A stretch of DNA of 10,094 nt from an uncultured Bacteroidota bacterium (lineage in GTDB: Bacteria > Bacteroidota > Bacteroidia > Chitinophagales > Chitinophagaceae). Below, in pieces: positions 1-7,408 of this stretch. The position numbers were made by a program, and so were the translations under genes. The stretch covers positions 1 through 10,094 of the forward strand of contig CAMLEX010000124.1 in NCBI GenBank assembly GCA_946479055.1, in the 5' to 3' direction. Every line of letters starts with the position of its first letter. Position 1 is the first letter of the stretch. The notes under the pieces were generated by a model, which was given only the letters and a program-made list of their open reading frames with translations, searched no databases and was not told the origin of the DNA.

Positions 1-1526
1 ATCTCAACGTACCGGGCTTATATGATTTTGCTAATTCCCGTAACCCGTTAAGGGCAACAAGCATCCGGTCAGATATGCTGGTTTAGAGAGCTTACGGTTA
101 TGTGGATATAGGCTTCAGTAAGTATGCTAATCTTTCTGTAACAAGCCGTATTGATAAATTATCAACGCTGCCAAAAGGTAACAATGTTTATTTCTACCCC
201 TCAGCATCATTAAGTACAGTCGTGTCGGATTATACACAATTACCAGAAGCGATTTCTTTCCTGAAACTGAGAGGCTCGTATGCCAACGTAAAAGGTGGTT
301 TAACACAGGCATCTATCGGAGCTACTCCACAGGCCAGCTACCCTATAGGCTATGGTGGCGAATATTATTCGTCGTATGATGGACCAACTTATGAAAATTC
401 TGCTTCGTATACTACTCCATTGGTATATGATAATAAAGCCGGCGCTTACTTCTCTAACACGATCAGCAATCCTGATATCAAGCCTTTCACATCTGAAGTA
501 ATTGAAGCAGGAATGGATATACGCTTCCTGAAAAACCGTATTGGTTTTGAAGCTACTTATTTTTCTGCCAAAGATGGTCCCGGTATTTTTAAACTACCTG
601 TTTCTCAAGCGACCGGTTTTTCAGAGGCATTGGTAAATGGTATTACTACAAAAAAGACTGGTGTTGAATTAAGTGTAAACGGGTCGGCTTTGCGCAGCAA
701 GAGTGCAGATGGCTTGAACTGGGATGTATTAATTAACTGGTCAACATTTAAAGAAAAATATACTTCATTCTATCCCGGTGTAAATGCTTTGAATACATTT
801 TTCAAAGTAGGTGACAGGGTTGATAAACTGTATGGATCTGCTTTTGTAAAAAATCCTGATGGGCAGATTATATATGATGCCGGTGGTAAACCATTCAGAG
901 CTCCGGTTGCTCAATACCTGGGCAATATGAACCCTGACTGGGTATGGGCTGTCAACAACAGCTTCCGTTATAAGAATTTCAATTTCAGTTTTCAATTTGA
1001 TGGACGGATAGGTGGTAAAATGATCAACTACGTTCAACAACAAACCTTCCGTGGCGGCCGTCATATTGCTACCATTGAGGGTGCAATGGGTGCAGCAAGA
1101 GAACAGGATTACTTGGGTGTGAAATCATGGATAGGCCAGGGTGTAGTTGTTAATAATAATGTAGCGATACAATATGATGTCGATGGTAAAGTAACCAACT
1201 ATAAGGACTTGCAATATGCTCCCAATACGACGAAAACTTTTTTGCAGGATTACATCAGCTTTTATTATAACACCAATGAAGGTAACCTGATCAGCAAAAC
1301 ATTTGCTAAACTAAGAGAAGTGGTAATTGGTTATACGCTTCCGCAAAACCTATTGGGTAAAACATTTATCCGTCAGGCCAGTGTATCATTAGTGGGTCGT
1401 AACCTGCTATATTTCTCTAAATATAAAGATGTAGATATTGACCAATACCCGGGAGCAAATAGTTCATCATCACTGCAAACACCTACTACTAAAAGATATG
1501 GTGTTAATCTCAATATCACATTCTAA
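1..1526 (+). pseudogene. SusC/RagA-type TonB-dependent outer-membrane receptor, 3' part, interrupted by an amber codon
   Basis: This is the C-terminal half of a SusC-like TonB-dependent receptor, a 22-strand outer-membrane barrel that imports nutrients together with a SusD lipoprotein. The window starts inside the gene. The frame reads through SusC-typical sequence (LNVPGLYDFANSRNP at 3-47), hits TAG at 84-86, and continues as RAYGYVDIGFSKYANLSVTS, LPKGNNVYFYPSASLS, then barrel strands. It ends in the typical terminal strand YGVNLNITF just before TAA at 1524-1526. Because receptor sequence lies on both sides of the TAG, the ATG at 102 is not a true start; an ORF from there would lack signal peptide, plug and half the barrel. 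The susD gene starts 27 bases downstream, so the pair was one transcription unit. Either the gene is broken by a nonsense mutation or the base is a sequencing error. UAG is used as an ordinary stop by two genes in this window, which argues against code reassignment. Confidence 0.8.
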
Positions 1527-1553
1527 TCCATCACACAACAAAAATGTAAAGAA

Positions 1554-3110
1554 ATGAAATACAGTAAAATAATTCTGCCTGTTGTAATTGCGGCGTTTAT
1601 TTTCATGGGCTGCCAGGAAAAATTTGAAGAATTTGAACGCAATCCAAACCGTGCAGAACAGGTCAGCCCTGACCTGGTATTACGTGGTATTACTGCAGAT
1701 ATGAACAATGAAACTCCCTGGAGTTTAGTAAGCCGGTGGAACCAGTTTGATTGCTGCAATTATAATTATTATGGCGATCAGCGATATGACTGGACAGGTA
1801 CTTCTTTGAGCTACGCCACTTTAAAAAATGTGATTAAAATGGAAGAAGAAGCAAAACGTGCCGGTAATCCGGATATTAACCCCTACAGTGCATTGGGTAA
1901 ATTTTTCCGCGCTTTTTTCTTTTATCAAATGACCAATCTTGTAGGTGATCTGCCAATGACGGAAGCATTGAATGGATTAGGAAATCCTAATCCGGAATAC
2001 GATTCACAGAAAAATATTTATCTGCAGGTGATGAAATGGCTGGATGAATCAAATAATGACCTGACGAAATTAATAACAGAAGGAAATAAGACGCTGGATG
2101 GAGATATTTATTTCAAGAATGATCTGAAGCAATGGCAAAAGGTTGTTAATACATTTCGTTTGAGGGTCTTACTTTCATTAAGCAAAAAAGATGCGGACGC
2201 CGATCTGAAATTAAAACAGCAGTTTTCCGATATTTTAGTTGATAAGATCAAATACCCGTTGATGGCCGGCATGCAGGACAACCTGCAATACGTATATAGT
2301 GCTATCAATAAATATCCTTCCAATCCTGACAATCTTGGTTTTGATGCTACCCGTTACAATATGTCAGCAACATATCTTAACAAGCTGGTTGAATTAAAAG
2401 ATCCCCGTGCATACATAACTGCGGAACCGGCTACCAAACAGTTGGCCTCAGGCAAAACTCCTGCTGATGTTACCGCTTATATTGGTGCTAACTCTGGTGA
2501 AGATCTGGCTAATATGTCTTCTAAAATGTCTGATGCGGAAAATGCTGAATATTCTGTTCGCAGCCGGGCAAGATATTATTCTTCGTATGCAGCAGAACCA
2601 AACGTGATCATTGGTTATGCCGAAATGTGTTTCAATATTGCCGAAGCCATTAACCGCGGCTGGACAACAGGCCTTGCCGAGGAGTGGTATAAAAAAGGAA
2701 TAAAAGCTTCCCTGGGTTTTTATGGCGTTCCGACAGAAGCAGCAGGCAATATAACTAAAACATATAAAGGGCTTAACTATACGATCAATTTTGATTTTGA
2801 AAATAATTATTATCAGCAGGCTGCTGTAAAATATAAAGGCGATAATGCAAATGGTTTGGAACAAATACTAACTCAAAAATATTTAGCTTTTTTCCAGAAT
2901 TCAGGACGTGAAGCATATTATAACTGGAGAAGAACAAATGTTCCGGTTTTTTTAACAGGTACAGGAACAGGAAATAGTGGTGTGATACCCAAACGTTATC
3001 AATATCCATCTTCTGAACGTACAACTAACGGAGATAACTGGAAGACAACTCTGCAAAACCAGTTTGGTGGCAATGATGATATTAATGGAGACATGTGGAT
3101 GATTAAGTGA
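1554..3110 (+). CDS. SusD/RagB-family nutrient-binding outer-membrane lipoprotein
   Basis: This 518-residue protein is a surface lipoprotein that caps the SusC barrel and binds the substrate. It starts with a basic, hydrophobic lipoprotein signal, and the lipobox FMGC puts the lipidated cysteine at residue 20. The acidic stretch after it (QEKFEEFE) fits export signals of Bacteroidota surface lipoproteins. NPNRAEQVSPDLVLRG (about 31-46) is typical of the SusD-like branch. Residues 113-139, with FFRAFFFYQMTNLVGDLPMTEA, form a TPR-like helix that carries the family's GD-P-TEA signature. Near the C-terminus, SGREAYYNWRRTNVPVF (about 449-465) and the ending DINGDMWMIK also match the family, and the length is normal. 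The gene lies 27 bases after the interrupted susC and ends before a strong terminator. The substrate cannot be told from sequence: there is no glycoside hydrolase nearby. If the receptor is truly broken, this protein may lack its partner. Confidence 0.93.
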   Translation: MKYSKIILPVVIAAFIFMGCQEKFEEFERNPNRAEQVSPDLVLRGITADMNNETPWSLVSRWNQFDCCNYNYYGDQRYDWTGTSLSYATLKNVIKMEEEAKRAGNPDINPYSALGKFFRAFFFYQMTNLVGDLPMTEALNGLGNPNPEYDSQKNIYLQVMKWLDESNNDLTKLITEGNKTLDGDIYFKNDLKQWQKVVNTFRLRVLLSLSKKDADADLKLKQQFSDILVDKIKYPLMAGMQDNLQYVYSAINKYPSNPDNLGFDATRYNMSATYLNKLVELKDPRAYITAEPATKQLASGKTPADVTAYIGANSGEDLANMSSKMSDAENAEYSVRSRARYYSSYAAEPNVIIGYAEMCFNIAEAINRGWTTGLAEEWYKKGIKASLGFYGVPTEAAGNITKTYKGLNYTINFDFENNYYQQAAVKYKGDNANGLEQILTQKYLAFFQNSGREAYYNWRRTNVPVFLTGTGTGNSGVIPKRYQYPSSERTTNGDNWKTTLQNQFGGNDDINGDMWMIK

Positions 3111-3522
3111 AAAAAATTTGAAGCAGTATTCATATACAATTTGATTTCTCTGGTAATGGATTCCTAAGGAAGAAATGACCCTGCTTATAAGAGCGTACAA
3201 AGTCTTGATGAAATAGGAGTTAGTTCTAAAAAAGAAGCGGAGCGTTATGGCTCCGCTTTATTTTCGACCATTTTCATGTGGGCGGGCAAAAAAATTTTAC
3301 TGGGGTAATGTTTTAAATTCTATTTTAAAGTATAAATGGTTTTATTAAATATTAGTTCCAGATCAGGTCATATGAAATGATGAAAAACAAACTAACCAGT
3401 TAAGTTGCTAATATGAAAAGGATTTCCATTCCTTAGTTTTGATGATGGGTGTAAGCAGCGGATCTATAAGCCTCGAATAGGCGATATGTAAAAGTTTACT
3501 TTACTTGAGAAAACAAAATAGT
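3111..3522. other. Intergenic region between susD and the phosphoesterase gene
   Basis: About 410 bases hold no recognisable gene. The only strong element is the terminator at 3235-3264. The stretch 3265-3522 is AT-rich and must contain the promoter of the downstream gene. I found no convincing match to the Bacteroidota -33/-7 pattern (TTTG, then TAnnTTTG) at proper spacing. Very short ATG frames (for example at 3174, 13 codons) have no family resemblance. The repeated TTTAAA around 3310-3330 and a weak 5-base inverted repeat (AAGGA/TCCTT) near 3418-3436 are within what AT-rich sequence gives by chance. Confidence 0.6.
3235..3264 (+). terminator. Rho-independent terminator after susCD
   Basis: A perfect 9-base-pair GC-rich stem (AAGCGGAGC at 3235-3243 with GCTCCGCTT at 3250-3258) has a 6-base loop. 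It is followed by TATTTT and preceded by an A-run, so it could also work on the opposite strand. It lies 125 bases after the susD stop and separates susCD from the phosphoesterase gene. Confidence 0.88.
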
Positions 3523-5958
3523 ATGAAATCAATTATCATTCACGTTTGTATGGTTACATTAATAACCAGTGTTACTCATGCCCAAAACACTCAACCTAAG
3601 AAAGCAATATTACCGAATGGTTGGACCTTGTCTCCAGCAGGTCGTTCATTGCCTCTGGGTGATCTTCCATTGAATATCGCTGTTTCGAAATCAAAAAAAT
3701 GGATGGCTGTTACTAACAACGGACAAAGCGTACAAAGTATCCAGCTCATTAATCCGGCAACAGAAAAAATTTGGGATAATGTTGTTGTTCCTAAATCATG
3801 GTATGGATTAAAATTCAGTGCTGATGAAAAATATTTATATGCCAGCGGTGGCAATGATAACTGGATATTAAAATTCTCCTTGCTCAATAAGAAATTACTA
3901 TTAGTGGATAGTATTAAACTTGGAAAAAAATGGCCGGAGAAAATTTCACCTGCAGGAATTGAGATAAATGATCTGACCAAAAAAATGTTCATTGTTACCA
4001 AAGAGAATAACTCATTATATATTGTTGATCTTGCTACAAAAAAAATCACGCATCAGCAATCATTGGGAGAACCCGCTTATACTTGTTTGTTATCCAATAG
4101 CAAAAAGGAATTGTATATTTCTTTATGGGGTGGAAAGAAAGTATTGGTATTTGATATTGCGTTTAAAAAAATTGTAGCAGAAATAAATGTGGGTGAAAAC
4201 CCCAATGAATTACTGTTGTCAAAAAATGGGAAGCATCTTTTTGTAGCGAATGCAGGTGATAATGCTGTATCGGTTATTGATATTGCACAAAGAAAAGTGC
4301 TGGAAGTATTAAATGCAGCTTTATATCCTGATGCACCTACAGGCTCTGCCAGTAATGGTCTCGCATTAAGCGAAGATCAAAAGACTTTATATGTAGCCAA
4401 TGCTGATAATAATTGCCTCGCTGTATTTGATGTCAGCAAACCGGGATTCAGCAAATCAAAAGGATTTATCCCTACGGGCTGGTATCCTACCAATGTGAAA
4501 CTGATTGGCAAAAAAATTTATGTTTCAAATGGCAAAGGCTTTTCATCCCTGCCCAATAAAAAAGGCCCTGATCCTTCAAAAAGAGATGAAGAAGTAAATT
4601 ACCAACACGGGGATTATAAAAAGCAACAAAGCAAGATTGAATACATCGGTGGATTGTTCAAAGGAACAATGAGCATTATTGATGAACCAACTATTGAAAA
4701 ACTGGCCACGTATTCCAAAACGGTGTATGACAATACTCCTTATACAAAAGAAAGGGAATTGAATTCCAAAGGAGAAGCGGGTAACCCTATCCCGATGAAA
4801 GTAGGCGATCCATCGCCGATGAAGTATGTGTTTTATGTTATCAAAGAAAACAGGACCTACGACCAGGTATTAGGTGATATACCGGAAGGCAATGGAGATA
4901 CAAGCCTTGTATTATTTGGTGAACACATAACGCCCAATCAGCATAAACTCGCTAAAGAATTTGTATTACTGGATAATTTTTATGTGGATGGTGAAGTGAG
5001 TGCCGATGGTCACAACTGGAGCACGGCGGCTAATGCCAATGATTACCTGGAAAAAACATGGCCTACATCTTATGGCGGCAGGGGAGGCCAATATGATTCC
5101 GAAGGAAATCGGGAGATCGCAAATCCCGATCGCGGGTTTATCTGGGATTATTGCAAACGTGCCGGTATCAGTTACAGAACGTATGGAGAGTTTGCGGATG
5201 ATTACAAAGCTAATATTCCTGTACTGAAAGATCATTTCTGTCCTTACTTCACCAGCTGGGATGAAACGGTCAGGGATACAAACCGTTTTTATCAATGGAA
5301 AAGGGAATTTGACTCACTGCTGGCTGCTGATGCTGTACCACGGTTCAATTCATTACGTTTCATTAATGATCATACTGAAGGACAAAAAATTGGAAGGCCA
5401 ACTCCGTTTGCACATGTGGCCGATAACGACCTGGCTGTTGGTTTGTTTGTAGAATATCTTTCAAAAAGTAAAATATGGAATGAGAGTGTTGTATTTATTG
5501 TTGAAGATGATGCTCAGAATGGCCCTGATCATGTAGATGCACACCGCACTACAGCTTATGTAGCAGGTGGATTGGTAAAAAGGAAATTTGTTGATCATAC
5601 CATGTACTCCACTTCTTCCATGCTGCGAACAATAGAATTGATCCTGGGCCTGCCACCCATGAGCCAGTACGATGCAGCCGCCGAACCGATGTGGCGTTGT
5701 TTTACAGCCACACCCGATAGCAACCCTTTTTTAGCTGTTGCAGCAAACGTAAATCTCAATGATAAAAATGAAAAGGTGACTGCAAGCTCAAGGATCAGCG
5801 AAACACTTGATTTTTCTAAAGAAGATCGCATACCGGACCTGGTATTCAGCGAGGTGATATGGAAAGCTGTGAAAGGTGAGGCAAGTGAAATGCCCGCCCC
5901 GAGAAGAAGCGCCTTTTTAAAAACCGCAGATAAGGAAGAAGATGAAGATGAAAAATAA
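3523..5958 (+). CDS. Exported bifunctional YVTN beta-propeller / alkaline-phosphatase-superfamily phosphoesterase
   Basis: This is an exported two-domain protein of 811 residues. I chose ATG 3523 rather than TTG 3505 because it opens a clean signal peptide (MKSIIIHVCMVTLITSVTHA, cleaved before QN). Residues about 40-330 are six or so YncE/YVTN-like propeller blades, such as HLFVANAGDNAVSVIDIA and TLYVANADNNCLAVFDVS. From about 430 the sequence is a phosphoesterase. ENRTYDQVLG carries E442-N443, the expected metal ligands by analogy with AcpA and phospholipase C-type enzymes. DGEVSADGHNWS carries S493 as a possible nucleophile and H497. VEDDAQNGPDHVDAHR carries E661-D663, H670 and H674, and is followed by the SSMLRTIELILGLPPMSQYDA motif. 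The C-terminus is a charged EEDEDE tail. The family likely hydrolyses phosphoester bonds in the periplasm or at the surface, but its substrate is unknown. A terminator separates it from susCD, so shared function with that pair is only suggested by position. Confidence 0.9.
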   Translation: MKSIIIHVCMVTLITSVTHAQNTQPKKAILPNGWTLSPAGRSLPLGDLPLNIAVSKSKKWMAVTNNGQSVQSIQLINPATEKIWDNVVVPKSWYGLKFSADEKYLYASGGNDNWILKFSLLNKKLLLVDSIKLGKKWPEKISPAGIEINDLTKKMFIVTKENNSLYIVDLATKKITHQQSLGEPAYTCLLSNSKKELYISLWGGKKVLVFDIAFKKIVAEINVGENPNELLLSKNGKHLFVANAGDNAVSVIDIAQRKVLEVLNAALYPDAPTGSASNGLALSEDQKTLYVANADNNCLAVFDVSKPGFSKSKGFIPTGWYPTNVKLIGKKIYVSNGKGFSSLPNKKGPDPSKRDEEVNYQHGDYKKQQSKIEYIGGLFKGTMSIIDEPTIEKLATYSKTVYDNTPYTKERELNSKGEAGNPIPMKVGDPSPMKYVFYVIKENRTYDQVLGDIPEGNGDTSLVLFGEHITPNQHKLAKEFVLLDNFYVDGEVSADGHNWSTAANANDYLEKTWPTSYGGRGGQYDSEGNREIANPDRGFIWDYCKRAGISYRTYGEFADDYKANIPVLKDHFCPYFTSWDETVRDTNRFYQWKREFDSLLAADAVPRFNSLRFINDHTEGQKIGRPTPFAHVADNDLAVGLFVEYLSKSKIWNESVVFIVEDDAQNGPDHVDAHRTTAYVAGGLVKRKFVDHTMYSTSSMLRTIELILGLPPMSQYDAAAEPMWRCFTATPDSNPFLAVAANVNLNDKNEKVTASSRISETLDFSKEDRIPDLVFSEVIWKAVKGEASEMPAPRRSAFLKTADKEEDEDEK

Positions 5959-5974
5959 AATAGAACATGTAAGG

Positions 5975-6110
5975 ATGAAAAAAAATATCATTTATTGTTC
6001 TGTATTGCTGGTGAGCAACAAATTATCAAAAGTATGGCGATGAAGATATCGGCGAGCCTGTTTCACAGCGGGTATGACACTCAGTTTTGGATTGTGTGAA
6101 CAATTGATCA
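5975..6110 (+). pseudogene. Possible degraded remnant of a small exported-protein gene
   Basis: An ATG at 5975, 16 bases after the phosphoesterase stop, opens MKKNIIYCSVLLVSN, which resembles the start of a signal peptide, but the frame stops at 6041-6043. In another frame the following bases read YGDEDIGEPVSQRV before a stop, which looks more protein-like than the first frame does. This fits a gene broken by a frameshift and then truncated. It could equally be chance in non-coding DNA: no family was recognised and the pieces are very short. Confidence 0.2.
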
Positions 6111-6165
6111 ATAAAAGACAACGGTTCAATTAAACTCTTATTAGTCTTTCAACATTTCCCTAAGC

Positions 6166-6207
6166 GCAGGAGCGGTATGTCATACTATATGCATACCGTT
6201 TTCCTGC
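6166..6207. terminator. Long imperfect hairpin between convergent genes, possible terminator
   Basis: GCAGGA (6166-6171) pairs with TCCTGC (6202-6207), and CGGTATG (6173-6179) pairs with CATACCG (6192-6198). A 1x3 internal loop lies between the two helices and the apical loop is 12 bases. The hairpin lies where the + strand phosphoesterase transcript and the - strand operon converge, a usual place for a shared transcription end. There is no clear T-run on either side, so intrinsic termination is uncertain; an mRNA 3' stabilising structure or a protein-binding palindrome would also fit. Confidence 0.4.
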
Positions 6208-6231
6208 CACTATCAATATTTTCCGGGATCA

Positions 6232-6492
6232 TCATTTTTCAATTATGGGTTCGGAAGTTTCAGTTTTCTTTTTACTCACTTTCTTTTTTTCCGGATTGGC
6301 CTTTTTAGGAGATTTTTCTTTAATTCCATTACTTAAAAGTTTCGATGCTTTCTTAATCCGGCTTTCGTATTTTTTTTCTCCGATCAATTCTTTTAACCAG
6401 GCCAAAGACGTTGACAGTTGGCTGCTTAATTGCTGGTAGGTCTCTTTTTTCAGAGATATACCTTTAGTGTTCTTTTTTTTGGACTTACTCAT
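6232..6492 (-). CDS. Small Lys-rich basic protein of unknown function
   Basis: I do not recognise this 86-residue protein. It contains 24 Lys and 1 Arg against 9 acidic residues, so it is strongly basic. After a basic N-terminus (MSKSKKKNTKG), residues about 14-56 can form amphipathic helices (TYQQLSSQLSTSLAWLKELI, then YESRIKKASKLLSNGI). Residues 58-76 are a Pro/Lys tail (KEKSPKKANPEKKKVSKKK), similar in composition to bacterial histone-H1-like tails. That suggests nucleic-acid binding but does not prove it. There is no signal peptide, membrane segment or cysteine. It lies 93 bases after the Cys-pair peptide gene on the same strand. No copy of the shared sigma-type promoter is seen in front of it, so it is probably a separate gene. 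A real gene is likely because the frame is clean and its composition is protein-like; the opposite-strand frame over the same bases looks like a shadow. Confidence 0.65.
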   Translation of the reverse strand: MSKSKKKNTKGISLKKETYQQLSSQLSTSLAWLKELIGEKKYESRIKKASKLLSNGIKEKSPKKANPEKKKVSKKKTETSEPIIEK

Positions 6493-6585
6493 CTTGTTTA
6501 CATTTTATTAATATAAAAATAATACCCAATGAGCTTTTCCAATGTTAAGTTTTGAAAACCGGAGAATGATTAAGTAATTGAAAGT

Positions 6586-6783
6586 CTATTTATCACAGCA
6601 GGCCGAACCATCTTCTGGCTGAGCGCAGCAGGCGCCATTATTGTCTTTTTTTGTTTCAGATGGTGTACAACAAGCTGTGGTAGTTGAAGGTTTGGAGCAA
6701 CAGGATGATCCGGGTTTCACCTCCTGTATTTTGGTTGCTTTATTCTTTTGAAGAACCGGTATTTCCGCTATTTTCTTTTCCAT
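6586..6783 (-). CDS. Small peptide with four Cys-Cys pairs, putative soft-metal/metalloid-binding protein
   Basis: The 65-residue protein has a Lys-rich N-terminal third (MEKKIAEIPVLQKNKATKIQ) and then four adjacent cysteine pairs at residues 28-29, 38-39, 52-53 and 62-63. Each sits in a small-residue context (SSCCSKP, TACCTPS, GACCAQP, SACCDK). The pairs are 10, 14 and 10 residues apart. There is no His, aromatic residue, signal peptide or membrane segment, so it should be cytoplasmic and largely unfolded until it binds something. Adjacent thiols are typical ligands of As(III), Sb(III) and other soft metals; a role as sequestering peptide, carrier or chaperone is inferred. I do not know a named family. 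It starts 52 bases after the sigma factor stop and has its own copy of the shared promoter element, which abuts that stop codon. It is therefore probably a second target of the sigma factor as well as possible read-through from the operon. Confidence 0.8.
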   Translation of the reverse strand: MEKKIAEIPVLQKNKATKIQEVKPGSSCCSKPSTTTACCTPSETKKDNNGACCAQPEDGSACCDK

Positions 6784-6787
6784 TTTA

Positions 6788-6805
6788 TAAGTGTTGTTTC
6801 ACTTA
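6788..6805 (-). repeat. Short inverted repeat in the leader of the Cys-pair peptide gene
   Basis: A perfect 6-base inverted repeat (TAAGTG / CACTTA, 6-base spacer) directly follows the -10 part of the proposed promoter and ends 4 bases before the start codon. It could be a leader hairpin affecting translation or a small operator. It is short enough to be chance. Confidence 0.35.
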
Positions 6806-6835
6806 TATAGACGAAGCGGTGGAAAAAATGATGCA
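6806..6835 (-). promoter_or_regulatory. ECF-type promoter for the Cys-pair peptide gene
   Basis: On the - strand this element begins TGCATCATTTTTT and ends CGTCTATA. It matches the element at 9893-9921 in both blocks, with one extra base between them. CGTC-type -10 boxes are common for ECF sigma factors. The 3' edge lies 22 bases before the ATG and the 5' edge abuts the sigma factor stop codon at 6836. Two matching copies at the right distance from two genes make this a likely site for the sigma factor encoded next to it. Confidence 0.72.
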
Positions 6836-7408
6836 CTATTTATTACAATCGCCGGATTCCTCTTTTTCGCAGGCCGGCCTGGAAACTACATCCAGTATAT
6901 TGCCCCGGGTATCCCATTCTATATGACAGCAATCAAGCAAAATTTGTTTTAATTTTTCCCGCCCTCTTTGCACCCTTGATCGGATGGTAGGATAGGCAAG
7001 ATTATATTTCTCTGCAAGATCTTTTTGTTTTATTCCCCTCATCTCTACATCAATAATAATATCCCTATAGTCCTCCGGTAATTGATTTACAAAGTCGATC
7101 AGGCAACAATCCAATCCTTTGGTGGTGTCATTATATTCCTCGTCCGTAAAGTTCCCGGCAATATCTTCTTCAAAAGAAATACTTTTCTTATTGGAACTGC
7201 TCCTGTAATAATCTATGATAGAATTCCTGGCTATGGCATATATCCAGCTTTGCAATTTTTCCTGCCCGTTCAGATCATTTACACCGGTTGCTACTTTAAT
7301 AAAGACATTTTGCACAATATCTTCCGCATCCTGGTGGTTACTAACCTTGTTTTTGACAAAGCCAAATATTACCTGGTGAAACTGAGTATAGATTGAAGCG
7401 AGTTCCAT
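6836..7408 (-). CDS. sigZ: ECF-type RNA polymerase sigma factor, SigZ-like
   Basis: The 190-residue protein has the two-domain layout of ECF sigma factors. Region 2 covers about 4-72 with DAEDIVQNVFIKVA (27-40) and LQSWIYAIARNSIIDYYR, the core-binding and -10 recognition part. Region 4 covers about 101-157 with LPEDYRDIIIDVEMRGIKQKDLAEKYNLA and the recognition helix PTIRSRVQRGREKLK. Its region 4 and the tail DCCHIEWDTRGNILDV resemble SigZ proteins. All six cysteines lie outside the DNA-binding core: C101-C102 in the linker, and C160-C161, C180 and C188 in the C-terminal tail. No anti-sigma gene is visible in the window. The start codon shares one base with the MFS stop (TAATG), so translation is probably coupled. 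The gene would be transcribed from the promoter at 9893-9921, giving autoregulation. Redox or metal sensing by the cysteines is inference, by analogy with CorE-type sigma factors that sense metal through a Cys-rich tail. Confidence 0.9.
   Translation of the reverse strand: MELASIYTQFHQVIFGFVKNKVSNHQDAEDIVQNVFIKVATGVNDLNGQEKLQSWIYAIARNSIIDYYRSSSNKKSISFEEDIAGNFTDEEYNDTTKGLDCCLIDFVNQLPEDYRDIIIDVEMRGIKQKDLAEKYNLAYPTIRSRVQRGREKLKQILLDCCHIEWDTRGNILDVVSRPACEKEESGDCNK

Noticed and set aside
102..1526. A complete 474-residue protein starting at ATG 102
   Set aside because: It would lack signal peptide and plug, and SusC-like sequence continues upstream in the same frame through the TAG at 84-86.
2448..2864. 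138-residue open frame on the - strand inside susD
   Set aside because: It is antisense to a clearly conserved gene and has no family resemblance; its Ile/Phe/Cys-rich composition is typical of a shadow frame.
3174..3215. 13-codon ATG frame between susD and the terminator, after a purine-rich stretch
   Set aside because: Too short, no conserved look, and the susD C-terminus already ends normally.
3505..3522. TTG 3505 as start of the phosphoesterase gene
   Set aside because: It adds six polar and charged residues before a clean signal peptide that begins at ATG 3523.
3591..4049. 152-residue open frame on the - strand inside the propeller domain
   Set aside because: It is a shadow of the real gene, with no recognisable domain.
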